A stretch of DNA of 27,002 bases from Priapulus caudatus (Eukaryota; Priapulida; Priapulimorpha; Priapulimorphida; Priapulidae). This document shows, piece by piece, positions 1-9,129 of this stretch (the first letter of the stretch is position 1; each line of letters starts with the position of its first letter). Under the pieces are notes generated by a model. It saw only the letters and a list, made by a program, of their open reading frames with translations, did not search any database and had not been told where the DNA came from. A program made the translations under genes and the position numbers. Location of the stretch: contig NW_014577113.1 in assembly GCF_000485595.1 (NCBI RefSeq), positions 539,442-566,443 of the forward strand, written 5' to 3'.

Positions 1-44
1 AATAATCTCCTTACTAGTGTATCGCGTTGCGTGACATCGAATGG

Positions 45-92
45 AGAAGGAGGAGGAGGAGGAGGAGGAGGAGGAGGAGGAGGAGGAGAGGA
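45..92. repeat. (AGG)n microsatellite
   Basis: About 15 uninterrupted AGG triplets followed by a G-rich tail to about 120. The polyArg/polyGlu frames across it are artefacts of the repeat. Confidence 0.95.
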
Positions 93-242
93 GGTGGTGG
101 AGGGGGAGAGGAGGTGAGGGAGAAGGGAAGGAGATATTTATCTGCGCCGGTCGATGTCAAATCATGGCAATCAACATCCGCCCTGCTTGTCATACAACGT
201 CACAATGTCCACAGTTAATTAACTCTTACTGAAGCCATTATA

Positions 243-289
243 ATGCTGCTGCTGCTAATGATGATGCTGATGATGATGATGATGATGAA
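243..289. repeat. compound (GCT)n/(GAT)n trinucleotide repeat
   Basis: Four GCT-like triplets pass into about ten GAT/ATG triplets. The rest of 120-575 is AT-rich unique sequence with no gene seen. Confidence 0.9.
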
Positions 290-607
290 GCCTGTAGCCT
301 TTTGTAGCTTTCATGTTCAGGTATGAGATTATGTTAAGTTGAGGGGAGGGGGTAATTAGTTTCTGGACGCGTAATTGGACAATTTTAATTATCTGGGAAT
401 TTGAAAATAGAAGAAACTAACGTTGTGTCTTGTTTTACGTACTAATTGTGTTTCTTCTATTTTCATATTATTCATTCGTCGTATTTTATTTTTCGTAGAC
501 CCGATGAAATGGACGCGGTAAAGTTACGCGGAGTTTTCCATGCTCAGTGTGCAAGGGTCTGGTCTAATGGCGTTCTGACGTGTTAATGATTCCATATCGT
601 GGTGTTA

Positions 608-1010
608 CCCCCCCCCCCTTCTCCCTCCTCCGCTCCCCTCTCCTTCTCCCTCCTCCGCTCCCCTCTCCTTCTCCCTCCTCCGCTCCCCTCTCCTTCTTCC
701 TTCTCCGCTCCCCTCTCCTTCTCCTCCTCCCTCCTCCGCTCCCCTCTCCTCCTCCCTCCTCCACTCCCCTCTCCTTCTCCGCTCCCCACTCCTTCCTCCA
801 CTCCCCTCTCCTTCTCCTCCTTCCTTCTCCGCTCCCCTCTCCTCCTCCCTCCTCCTCCTCCGCTCCCCTCTCCTCCTCCGCTCCCCTCTCCTCCTCCGCT
901 CCTCTGCTCCCCTCTCCTTCTCCGCTCCCCACTCCACCTCCTTCCCCCGCTCCCCTCTCCTTCTCCTCCTTCTCCTTCTCCCTCCTCCGCTCCCCTCTCC
1001 TCCTCCCGAC
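608..1010 (+). repeat. homopyrimidine minisatellite (about 24-bp unit)
   Basis: About 400 bp of almost pure C/T built from variants of 'ctcctccgctcccctctc' plus 'cttctc'. The other strand is pure purine. Copy B carries only about 60 bp of the same tract (1852-1910). Confidence 0.9.
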
Positions 1011-1092
1011 GGACGGAAAAACATTGCTGAGTGATGTTTGCTATGTGTTCCGCAGTGTTGACAGTGTTGCCAGGGCAACGACCGGGAAGGCA

Positions 1093-1144
<52 letters not shown>

Positions 1145-1240
1145 GGGAGAGAGGGAGAAAGAGAGAGAGGGCGAAGGAGGGAGAGCGCGCGCGCGAGAGA
1201 TAGACAGATAGATAGATAGAGAGAGAGAGACAGAGAGAAA
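1093..1240 (+). repeat. (GA)n and GATA/GACA simple repeat
   Basis: GA dinucleotides with a short GC alternation (1183-1192), then GATA-type tetranucleotides. The repeat is part of duplicated copy A. Confidence 0.9.
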
Positions 1241-1551
1241 GCTTACACTGAAAATTTCGACTAAATCCAGGAACGTTGACTAAATCCAGGAACGTTGGAT
1301 GTGGAATCGATTTAGAAATCTAGATTTTTTTTTCTACATTGGCGAACGTAAAACGTGGCCTTTTAATATCATTTACTACTGACGGTGCTTCGCTGCTGTG
1401 GACGGAAATAGCATCCGACATTTTGATTTTACGGCGACATATAAATTGATGAATGCCGTATAAAAGTAATATGTGTGTATGTAATTGCCATGTTTAATAG
1501 TTTAATAAAGTTGTTAAACAATCGACAAGCAAACAATGTCTAAATACGTGT

Positions 1552-1552
1552 N
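1552..1552. other. single ambiguous base (assembly join)
   Basis: A lone N exactly at the end of copy A of the duplicated block suggests a scaffold or patch join rather than a base-call problem. Confidence 0.7.
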
Positions 1553-1814
1553 GGAGAGAGTAGGATTCTTCTCAGCTCTCCCTGACAGCGCCGAAATTAG
1601 TTGCCGACGGATTACCACATCCCTGCCTTGACACATTAATTACAACTTCACTCCTCCTGAAGATCTTTATGCACGTGTTACTATGCACCAGAAAAATTGT
1701 GCCTTTCCTTCAGTACATATGCCTAAGCACCTCCTCCACTATGTCATTCGTAATAACAGCAATTCATGTCGTCTCTCCCTCCTCCATACCATCGCCGCTC
1801 CCCAGACATTGGTG

Positions 1815-2669
1815 AAAGTGTGTATAGTGTGATCGGTGATTACCTCCCCATCCTTCTCCCTCCTCCGTCCCCTCTCCTTCTCCTCCTCCGCTCCCTTCTC
1901 TCCCTCCGACGGACGGCGAAAAAACGTTGCTGAAGTGATGTTTGCTATGTGTTCGGACAGTGTTGACAGTGGTTGCTTGAAAACAAGTGGCTTGAATTTG
2001 GTGAGAGAGGGCCGATAAGCGGATCTGGTGTCTAGCTAGGTAAGAGCGGGCAGAGGAGAGGGTGGGACGCAGACCGGACAAGGCTAAATACCGGAGAAAG
2101 AGGCACAGACACTGCTCCGCCTAGTTCAAGATAACAGAAGACACGGCAGCCGCGGGAGAATAGCAATCGTGCTGTATCAAGATTAGATAGATAGAAACAT
2201 ATGTTCGCAAATCAGATAACGCTCAGAGATTAGATGAATAGTATTTAGAGATAGATAGATAAACGTAGGCTAGTTTGTATTGGTATGAACTAAGAAGGAA
2301 AGAAGGTTACTAGAGAGAGCGTGTGGGAAGAGAAAAGCTTAAAAGTGAATTTCGACTAAATCCCTAATCCAGGAACGTTGGATGTGGATGATTTAGAAAA
2401 TCTAAGATTTTTTTTTCCTAGCATTGGCGAAGCGTAATAACGTGGCCCTTTTGTAATATCATTTTGCTACTGACGGTGCTGTTGCTGGCTGTGGAACGAA
2501 ATAGCGATCCGACATTTTTGATTTTTAGCGGTCGTGTTCGTGACGCCGAGCATATACATTGAATGAATGAACGTGTTATAAAAGTAATATGTGTGTACTG
2601 TATTGCCATGTTTTAATACGTTTAATAAGTTGTTAAATCAATCGACAGCACAATGTCTAAATACGTGTA
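1815..2669 (+). repeat. duplicated block, copy B
   Basis: This is the second, indel-differing copy of 575-1551. The homopyrimidine and GA parts are shorter and the 3' 330 bp (2336-2669) are the most similar. 1553-1815 between the copies is unique sequence without a recognisable gene. Confidence 0.85.
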
Positions 2670-3276
2670 CCAAGCATTTATTTATTATAAATAATTCTTC
2701 TAAAAATTTAACATGAACCACACCGTTCGTGGATATGACCACAGCTTTGCTGCAATGCAGACTATGGTGGTAAAGCAAGATGACAATCTTGCTTAACTGT
2801 ACACACATACTCCCTCTTATCTGTGACTACTACAAGTATTATATAGGTTTACGTGGGTTATATAACTTGTATATAAGTATCGATCCACGTTTAGTCTATT
2901 ACTTCATGTCTCCGGCTTTAAGAATTTCTGACGAATTTTATTCAGAATTAACAGTTTAGCGTCATGCAGTGACGCACGCACTGCACGCACGCTACGGCAC
3001 AACACATCACACAGCACCATTCATTCACTGAGCTCACTCCACTTCAGCTCACCACACACACACACCGCATACATACAAGCACACACGGGGCAGCACGCAG
3101 CAGCGGACGCACGCACGCAAAGCACGGCACGGCACAACACACACACAGCACAATTCATTCAGCTGACTCAGCGTCACTCAGCAGCACTCACATCTGTTCC
3201 CCGCACACACATGAGACCAAGTCTGAGACAGCTTGAGCAGCGGGAGACATCATTGAGACAGTTGCTGGCATAGTTT
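2655..3276 (-). other. probable 3' UTR of the ACAD9-like gene
   Basis: No open frame of note occurs downstream of the candidate stop on the minus strand. Two overlapping AATAAA signals in the minus orientation lie at 2677-2682 and 2681-2686, so cleavage near 2655-2670 is reasonable. The segment includes CA/CACG simple repeats (3045-3230) and a perfect 9-bp hairpin (2773-2781 with 2786-2794, GACA loop). Its left limit coincides with the end of the duplicated block at 1815-2669. This is inference from position and signals; no transcript evidence is available. Confidence 0.4.
2773..2794. other. perfect 9-bp hairpin, 4-base loop
   Basis: AAGCAAGAT and ATCTTGCTT flank a GACA loop. It lies within the probable 3' UTR. 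Its function is unknown. Confidence 0.6.
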
Positions 3277-3348
3277 CTACTCAGGGCGGATGGTCAGGCC
3301 ACAATAGGCCTCCCTCCTTAATACGTTTTGGGCAATTTCCGTGTACGT
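3277..3348 (-). CDS. ACAD9: candidate terminal ACAD9 exon with stop
   Basis: After an acceptor ATGCAG the minus strand reads TYTEIAQNVLRREAY, then CGLTIRPE and TAG. 'EIAQNVLRREAY' resembles the human C-terminal 'KVSQQILEKRAY'. A second frame over the same bases ends LLWPDHPP and TGA (stop at 3281-3283), recalling the 'HPL' that follows 'AYIC' in the human protein. The homologous part therefore seems split over two frames. The entry phase is also off by one relative to the preceding exon, so I suspect one or two indels. The adjacent sequence to the right (3370-3855) is visibly error-rich, so these are plausibly sequencing errors. Confidence 0.45.
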   Translation of the reverse strand, partial: TYTEIAQNVLRREAYCGLTIRPE

Positions 3349-3369
3349 CTGCATCGAGTTGGTTAAGAC

Positions 3370-4060
3370 ATTACCTGTGAACAGTAAACAATTAACACGT
3401 CACTGTAAAGAATAAGCACGTCAGGCAGTAAACAATACAATCATGTAACAATAACACGTGCACAGTTAACCAATAACACATGTAAACAATAACACGTCAG
3501 CAGTAAACAATAACATATCACTTGTGAACGTACACATCAGGGCAGTAAACAATAGCTATCACTGTGACAGTAAAGCACTTACAGTAAAGCAATAAACACA
3601 TCATGTAACAATAAAGTCCGCACAGTAAACAATAAGCATATCACTGTTGATCAGTACACATCAGCAGGTAAACAATTAACATATGCACTGGTGAACGTAA
3701 ACATGTACAGTAAACGGATAACACATCATGTAAAATAACACGTCACGTAAAAAACAATGAACATATCACTGTGGACAGTAACCATCACAGTTAAACATAT
3801 AACATATCACTGTGGCAGTAAACCATTAAGCAGTAAAAACAATAAGACATCATGTAAAGCAGTGTTTACTGATCACAGTGATATGTTATTGTTTACTGTG
3901 ACGTGTTATTGTTTACATGATGTGTTATTGTTTACTGTAATGTGTTACTGTTCGCAGTGATATGTTATTGTTTACTGTGATGTGTTACTGTTCACAGTGA
4001 TATGTTATTGTTTACTGTGACGTGTTATTGTTTACATGATGTGTACACATACATTCATGT
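3370..4060. repeat. 20-bp tandem array in inverted halves
   Basis: The right half (3870-4045) is clean and made of 20-bp units of the form 'tgatatgttattgtttactg' with variants (gacgtg, gatgtg, taatgtg). The left half (3370-3855) is the reverse complement of the same unit ('cagtaaacaataacacgtca' type) but irregular, with many small insertions. The turn-around is near 3855-3875. No gene lies here; an open frame across 3757-3960 is repeat-derived. Confidence 0.9.
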
Positions 4061-4223
4061 AAACAATGAACACATCTGTCAAGAGTAACACCTCACGCTG
4101 GCGTGAGCGCACAATGCGGGCTCTACATGGTGATAAGCGATTAGGAGACAACTTTTATTGCTGAACCTGCGCCATCATGCTGGTGTTGTAAACAGCGAGC
4201 AATTAGTTAATTACGCAGCTTAC

Positions 4224-4280
4224 CTGCTATGATTTCGAGCGCATCAGGATGCGCGTCTTTTAATGTGAAGCTGCTTCTCG
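4224..4280 (-). CDS. ACAD9: probable penultimate ACAD9 exon
   Basis: This 57-bp segment lies between a GCGTCAG acceptor and a strong GTAAGC donor. Two bases complete a codon, then it reads RSSFTLKDAHPDALEIIA with one base left. Its entry phase matches the exon at 5553-5648, and 'LKDAHPDALEIIA' resembles 'LDKYAPENLDEQI' in the human protein at the right distance from the end. The segment is flanked by CA-repeat sequence on its acceptor side, which can give spurious open frames, but the motif itself lies outside the repeat. Confidence 0.6.
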
Positions 4281-4318
4281 CTGACGCATGCACGGCACAC
4301 AACACACAGCAGTAACCA

Positions 4319-4800
4319 GTGCACGACCCAGCACACACACACACACACACAAACACACCGGCACACACACACACCGCACACAAACGCATGCACGGACCAC
4401 CACACAACACGTTGCGGCACACACACGCGCGACACAACACACACACATGCACGGAACCAGCCACAAGCACGCGCGCGCGACCACACTACGCAACACGCAC
4501 AGCAGCACGCGCGCGCGTCGCGCACAGCCACACACCACACGCAGCGGCACGGAGTGGAGTCACGCGCACACACACACGACGCCACACGCAGCAACAACAC
4601 ACACACACACACACACGAGAGCAACACGTACCAACCACACACGCACACACACAAACACACACACACGCAGCGACACACACCATACACACAGCACACACAC
4701 AGCACAGACAGCATCACGCACACACACAAACAACAACACGCACACACACAGCATACACACACACACACAACGCACACACACCGGCGCACGCAGCACACCA
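4319..4800. repeat. long compound (CA)n repeat
   Basis: About 480 bp of CA/CACG/CAGC dinucleotide-like sequence with GCGCGC stretches, inside the ACAD9 intron between the exons at 5553 and 4224. Long His/Thr and Cys/Val frames on both strands are repeat artefacts. Confidence 0.95.
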
Positions 4801-5552
4801 TCAGTAACAGCACATTAGTAATATCTAGCGAACACGCACACGTACAATACAGGACAGCGAAAGCTAGTCCTGCATTGATTTCTGTTTAGCTACATTCTTT
4901 TCTTCCTCGGCATGTATTTGTTCATGCCCATCAGTCCCGCATGTGCAGTCAGTCGCTCTTTCTGTCAGCTTTTAGCTGCACACCCTCGCACTATGTGTTG
5001 CAGTCAGTTCGCAATTAGTCCTAAATCCCAATTAGTGAGTTCAGATTAAGGATTAGTTGCACTCTGCTTCTGTATAGTGTGAACAGTATGAGTGAGGTGT
5101 GTATGGATAAACTGTGTATGAATGTACTACTAAGTCTAAAGTATGTCGAGAATGAGGAGGAGTAAATGGGCGCACAGTCACCACAAGACATGCACGCAAT
5201 ACACACACGCACAACATACATCCACACGCACGCACGCATAGACCACACATGCACGCATGGCACAGCACGGCGACGCAGCACCGACACCACACACACAGCT
5301 TCCTTCTTCCCCCATACTGCGCACTCTCGCCTTTGCACCCCTGCCTCCCTCCCTGCCCTTCCCTCGCTCTCCCCTGGGCCTCCTCTCCTGCCTTCGTGTG
5401 CTCCCCTGCCTCCCTCGCTGCCCTCCTCGGCTCTCGACCCTGCCGTTCTCGCTGCTCCTCTGCTGCCGCTCCGCTCTCCGCTTTCTGCCTCCTGCCGCTT
5501 CTCCCTGCTGCTCCTGCCTTCTGCGCTATCTCCTTCTCTCACTCGCTCTCAC
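4801..5552. other. intron: unique AT-mid sequence, CA repeat, pyrimidine tract
   Basis: 4801-5160 shows nothing recognisable. 5180-5300 is CA/CACG repeat. 5301-5545 is C/T-rich with CCTGCC-type degenerate repeats ending near the exon donor. Open frames here are compositional. Confidence 0.7.
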
Positions 5553-5648
5553 CTTTCATGAGGTCCTTGATGTTGTTGTCAACTCTCTGATGTGCTTCGA
5601 CACAGAACGCGCGGGCCAGCAGTAGCTCATGGTCCAAGCTCTTCAACC
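5553..5648 (-). CDS. ACAD9: ACAD9 exon 'DHELLLARAFCVEA'
   Basis: This 96-bp exon lies between a TTGCAG acceptor and a GTGAGA donor. Two bases complete the Gly codon of the preceding exon. It reads LKSLDHELLLARAFCVEAHQ, then RVDNNIKDLMK, leaving one base. It aligns with ACAD9 '[23 protein letters not shown]', near the C-terminus. Two truncated copies of its 5' half, each with an acceptor-like end, lie upstream in the transcript at 5705-5790 and 5835-5900. Downstream is a long pyrimidine- and CA-rich intron. Confidence 0.92.
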
Positions 5649-5661
5649 CTGCAACGTCACA

Positions 5662-5900
5662 ACACACACACATATATATATATATTTACATATTATACTA
5701 CAGAGACACAGAAGCGGCGGCGGGCCAGCTAGTAGGCTTGCATGGTGCCAAGCTCTTCAAGCCTCGCAAGCGTCACAACATAGCCAACATATATAATATA
5801 TATATATATATCATATAGCATACAGAGCAGCTATACGATCAGACACAGACGGGCGGGCCCAGCAGTAGCTCATGGTCAAGCTCTTCACCTGCAATGCCAT
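5662..5900 (-). repeat. two truncated duplicate copies of the 5553-5648 exon start, with TA/CA spacers
   Basis: On the minus strand the acceptor and first half of the exon (TGACG, TTGCAGG, TTGAAGAGCTTGG, CATG, CTGGCCCG, TTCTGTGTC) recur at 5790-5705 and 5900-5835. Both copies stop at the same exonic point, TCTGTGTC, and then run into TA/CA microsatellite. The real exon (5648-5553) is the last copy met in transcription and the only complete one. Spacing is about 105 and 136 bp. Confidence 0.8.
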
Positions 5901-5904
5901 ACAC

Positions 5905-6110
5905 ACACACATATATAATATTATATGTTTATTGTGTGTGTCGTGCTATGCGTGGATGCATTTGTATGTATGTATGTGTGTGTGTGTATGTAGGTATGCA
6001 TGTATATAAGTATATATATATATATATATACATGTATATGCATGTGTATATATATATTTATATATAAAAATTAGAATAAAAAATATATAAATAATATTTA
6101 AAAATTGGAA
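5905..6110. repeat. (TA)n, (TG)n, (TATG)n microsatellites
   Basis: Mixed alternating purine-pyrimidine tracts, including a 26-bp TA run near 6010-6030, then an A/T-only segment to 6105. Confidence 0.9.
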
Positions 6111-6760
6111 GTAACGAAGTGCCGCGGAGCGAGCGCGGCGTCGATGCTAGACGTCTACTTGGGTGACTCTGTGGTGGAGTGGTGGGATTCTAGTAAGCCC
6201 TGTTAGTCCCAAATGTCAATACAGCCAAAACAGTGGATAGGTAGGCAGGGATGGTAATCAGGAACGCTTCTTCAAAGGAATGTTCGTTTGGGATTGTTAT
6301 GAAAGTGCCAGCGAGATTATGCGTGTAGCGTTTAAGTGGTCTTCAGATTAAAGATGGAAGCTGCCCATCGGTACGTAGTAGGCAACACTATTTGGCAAGA
6401 CACGAATAGGTACACCGTCATCCAGTTTACCGTACGCAAGCTAAGGCAGGTTGAAATTAGAGAGCTGCACCTGTAACTAATTAATTGGCAGGTCAAACTA
6501 CACAGTTGCAGCCACCACAGGGGTGCACTGGCAGTGGTATACGTTACATGTAACACACTGACAGTAAGAATGCCATAAGAAATTATACGATTTAAGAAGG
6601 CAGCAAACCTTGCTTTCAACAAAGTTGAAATTTCACTGTTGAATTGTTATGCCTATACAATCCCAGGCATGTATAGATTTTACTAGGCAAAACGGCCGGC
6701 AGTCAATTCTTTCTAGCAGTAAACAAATCCATGTTTAAGCACGTACGCGGCGCTGCTTGA
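6111..6760. other. intron without recognisable gene
   Basis: Unique-looking sequence. A GC-rich inverted repeat GCCGCG / CGCGGC with a 7-base spacer lies at 6121-6139. A 96-codon minus frame (6332-6622) resembles nothing I know and has no splice or codon signal. Confidence 0.5.
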
Positions 6761-6769
6761 GGGTCAAAC

Positions 6770-7275
6770 GGTTATCCGACCTTAACTCTTCGCATGTCAG
6801 GGCAGAAGTACATGTTCATGTCGCTTTAAATCAAGCTATAAAAATGCTAGGTCACGCTGAACAAAAAAGTTTTTCATCGCTCGTCAGCACGCATGCTCCT
6901 CAGAAAATGCATTAAAATCTGCGCCTGTGCCCATTGAGACCGTTTGACCTGTGACTCCAAATTTCGGCACAGTGATTGGCTTTTCCTACCATGATGCTAT
7001 CCACCGACTATACGAGGCCTAGGTCGAAGCGGTTTTAGATTTGTGCCGCAATTCTGGCTATTTCTCCCTATACTTAAGTTAAGGAGGGAATGTTCCCGGG
7101 CCTTCTTTTCAGCCTCTTGATTTGACCTTTGCCCCAAGGCTTCAAACATCCCAACTCGTTTTTTCGGATTACCCCCCTACGGTCCCGAATATCGTGACGT
7201 ACGTCGAGCGTTAAGATTTGTGCAGCAACTGTTGACGGACGGACGGACGCTTCGAACGCTGGACGGACGATCATG
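6770..7275 (+). repeat. interspersed repeat with two diverged units
   Basis: 'tttgacct' to 'agatttgtgccgcaa' (6944-7049) and 'tttgaccttt' to 'agatttgtgcagcaa' (7122-7227) are diverged copies of one unit of about 105 bp, spaced about 178 bp apart. They are followed by 'gacggacggacg' and 'gatcatgcgattctacaagct'. Such GACGGACGG plus CATGCGAT ends occur in dispersed repeats of invertebrate genomes; I infer a non-autonomous dispersed element. 6770-6943 may be a third, more diverged unit. Confidence 0.5.
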
Positions 7276-7739
7276 CGATTCTACAAGCTGCATCTTGACT
7301 ACGTCTCGTCAGATGAGCTAATAACACAGGGACACCCATATAGATATGAAAAATAGAATAACGTGTCAAATTTCAATCAGCAAAGCTTTTGAGAATATCT
7401 CTCTTCGTCAGTATATATGTATATATATACGCATATATACGAGAACAGGTAGGAAGGCATCACTAACGACACACACTAGACACACCAGGGAATTGCTCCC
7501 CATCACGGGCCAATATTGATTGGAAAAATCCACGTGATTTCCTGCACTCTGCCACCTATCTGAACACTCTGCGGTGCGTTTCTGCATGACTGTCAGGCAT
7601 CGTCATGATCATGATCGATTCCACGGTCGAAATCGCTCGAGATTTCGCGTCTCTCTAGCCCCGCCTACCGACCGACCGACCGCCCGATCGTCTGCATGAC
7701 CCGGGGGGGGGGGGCGGATGGTCATAGGGGGGCACTCAC
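7276..7739. other. intron, no gene seen
   Basis: Contains a TATATG/CATATA tract (7410-7440), a GACC repeat (7665-7682) and a 12-G run (7703-7714) just downstream of the 7740 donor. Confidence 0.6.
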
Positions 7740-7923
7740 CGATGCAGAGCGAGCGGGACGCGCGCGACAGTACGGCCGTCATCGCGTAGATGTCGATGGC
7801 GATGTCGGTGAGCCTCGCTAGCTCCATCTGCTGGTCGATAACGGACTTTCCGTGTCGCTGCAGCACCACCTCGACGGCAAACTTGAATCGGTGGACGCTC
7901 CATTCCAACGCCTGCGCGGGTAG
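7740..7923 (-). CDS. ACAD9: ACAD9 exon, C-terminal domain '[10 protein letters not shown]'
   Basis: This 184-bp exon lies between a CTGTAG acceptor and a GTGAGT donor. Sixty-one codons are followed by one base of Gly. It reads LPAQALEWSVHRFKFAVEVV, then LQRHGKSVIDQQMELARLTD, then [20 protein letters not shown] and I. It matches '[43 protein letters not shown]' of ACAD9. This C-terminal extension is found only in ACAD9 and VLCAD among the family and underlies membrane association and, in ACAD9, the complex I assembly role. ACADVL has '[11 protein letters not shown]', so '[11 protein letters not shown]' again favours ACAD9. Confidence 0.95.
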
Positions 7924-7970
7924 CTACAGACACACAAATAATGCTAGAATATATATATATATATATATGT

Positions 7971-7971
7971 N
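7971..7971. other. single ambiguous base in TA repeat
   Basis: An N after a (TA)n run inside the short intron between the exons at 8032 and 7923. It is probably a join, so the intron length is not trustworthy. Confidence 0.6.
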
Positions 7972-8031
7972 GCGACTGACACAAGAGAGAGAAGATGAGA
8001 GATCGGTCCGACGCTGCCGCAGCTGCCGCAC

Positions 8032-8102
8032 CTTTGAGACCGTGTACGCGCCGATTTGTGCGCTGGCTGTGAGCGAGATGGATGCCGCGGAGACCGTGTC
8101 AG
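8032..8102 (-). CDS. ACAD9: candidate ACAD9 exon before the C-terminal domain
   Basis: This 71-bp segment follows an ATCAG acceptor and ends at an AAAG/GTGCGG donor. Two bases complete a codon, then it reads DTVSAASISLTASAQIGAYT and VSK, ending in phase 0, as the exon at 7740-7923 requires. Joined to that exon, the end aligns with the ACAD9 stretch 'GVVHPSLADSANKFEE...F'. The reading frame stays open past the donor (VRQLRQRRTDLSSS), so the exon could be longer. The following intron is only about 108 bp and contains an assembly N at 7971, so its length is unreliable. Confidence 0.45.
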
Positions 8103-8449
8103 CTGATGTGAAGGACGCGACCAAAAGACGGTCGTGAGAGAGATTCGAGAGAGTGCGAGCGAGACAGGACGAGAGCGAGACAAAGAGAGACTAGCCACTA
8201 GCCTCTGATTATTATAGGGAGTTGTACAGTCGCGACAGGTTAGTCACGATGTTGGAAGGTTAGGCTGACCAAGTCTACTGAGCAGTCCGCGAAACACCCG
8301 TTCCTCTCTCTCCGACGCGATCTTGGCCAGCAGCGGGACATCATTCTCGGCTTGCCACCTCGCCGACTTCCTGACTCCGCACCGGCCGCCGCCAATCGCG
8401 GGTTCACGCGGCGATGATTCGTCCGCTCCGATTTGATCTGCGTTTTTAC

Positions 8450-8504
8450 CTCCCGTGAGACCGCCAGCGGCCGCATTGCCCGCCAGCGCGGGTTTCGCAC
8501 CTTC
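8450..8504 (-). CDS. ACAD9: candidate ACAD9 exon, Ala/Gly-rich linker
   Basis: This 55-bp segment lies between a CTCGCAG acceptor and a GTAAAA donor on the minus strand. It reads EGAKPALAGNAAAGGLTG with one base left over. Its exit phase fits the next candidate exon at 8032-8102. Its position matches the poorly conserved linker of ACAD9/VLCAD between the catalytic core and the C-terminal domain; that linker is also small-residue-rich in ACADVL ('KNPFGNAG'). Low sequence conservation means support comes mainly from splice sites, phase and order. The surrounding 8240-8640 is GC-rich and open in more than one minus frame, so a different coding segment cannot be excluded. Confidence 0.38.
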
Positions 8505-8689
8505 CTGCGAGGCAATCAGCATTCAGCTACGCTGCCTCGCGAGAGGTCCGCCACCGACGGAGCGCGGCCGCCGACGGTGACGCACTCGCGGACGTACGGG
8601 CTGCAAACAAGCTTACGCCACGATTGACGGGTTTGCGCATCTGTTAGTGTCCGCCGCCACCCCTGAGCTCGGATTAACAGCACACGTCT

Positions 8690-9075
8690 CGCGAGCTCAT
8701 AGGCCCTATATGCACCCTCGAGCCCGTAGTGGGAATTCCTACACCTGGCTATTAAACAAGTCCTACAACCTAATCCCTATCGGTAGCCTCCGCGTAGCAG
8801 CCCCCTAAACCTAACCATTATCGGACCCCGTACGAGCCACTCCCTAACCCATATCGGAAGCCCTGCCGATTGTCGAGTCCGGTCCCTGTAGCACCCCGCT
8901 AACCCTTTAACCTATTCAGAGCCCGTAGCACCCCCTAACCCTAACCCTATGCAGCAAAGCCCTGTGACACCCCAACTGAACCCGGTAACCCTATTTGTGA
9001 CGGCCCCCCCGGCGCGTTTAGCAACCCGGTTAACCCTACAACCTATAAGAGCTGTTCGTGGACCCCTATTATCCT
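8690..9075 (+). repeat. degenerate minisatellite with telomere-like CCCTAA core
   Basis: A unit of roughly 34-36 bp ('gagcccgtagcacccc', 'ctaaccctaaccctat', 'cgga') recurs about ten times with many indels. Best copies are near 8920-8950. The CCCTAACCCTAACCC core equals the animal telomere hexamer, but it alternates with a non-telomeric part, so this is an interstitial minisatellite, not a telomere. Confidence 0.7.
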
Positions 9076-9129
9076 GTTAAGTTCCGCTCTCCCTCCCTCC
9101 CTCGCCCTGCTCTCCTGCCCCTCCCTCCA

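Larger units (their letters stand above)
575..1551 (+). repeat. duplicated block, copy A (left of an assembly N)
   Basis: The block runs from 'ttccatatcgtggtgtta' through a pyrimidine array and a GA repeat to 'tctaaatacgtg', ending at the N at 1552. It is colinear with 1815-2669: both contain 'gatgtttgctatgtgttc', 'ccaggaacgttggatgtgg', 'ataaaagtaatatgtgtg' and 'caatgtctaaatacgtgt'. Differences are mostly small indels, as expected from unpolished reads rather than old divergence. No gene is supported here; the long frames of Ser/Pro or Arg/Glu come from the simple repeats. Confidence 0.85.

Noticed and set aside
564-1203. Several 100-200 codon frames on both strands (Ser/Pro/Leu and Arg/Glu/Gly rich)
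   Set aside because: They are translations of the homopyrimidine and GA repeats; no conserved motif, and all frames are open for the same reason.
4207-4889. Cys/Val-rich minus frames and His/Thr-rich plus frames up to 189 codons
   Set aside because: They are read-through of the (CA)n repeat. Only the 57-bp piece at 4224-4280 has splice sites and family similarity.
6332-6622. 96-codon minus frame with hydrophobic stretches
   Set aside because: No recognisable family, no splice-site or codon support, located in an intron between firm exons.
8690-9075. Possible chromosome end (CCCTAA repeats)
   Set aside because: The hexamers alternate with other sequence and coding exons of one gene lie on both sides.
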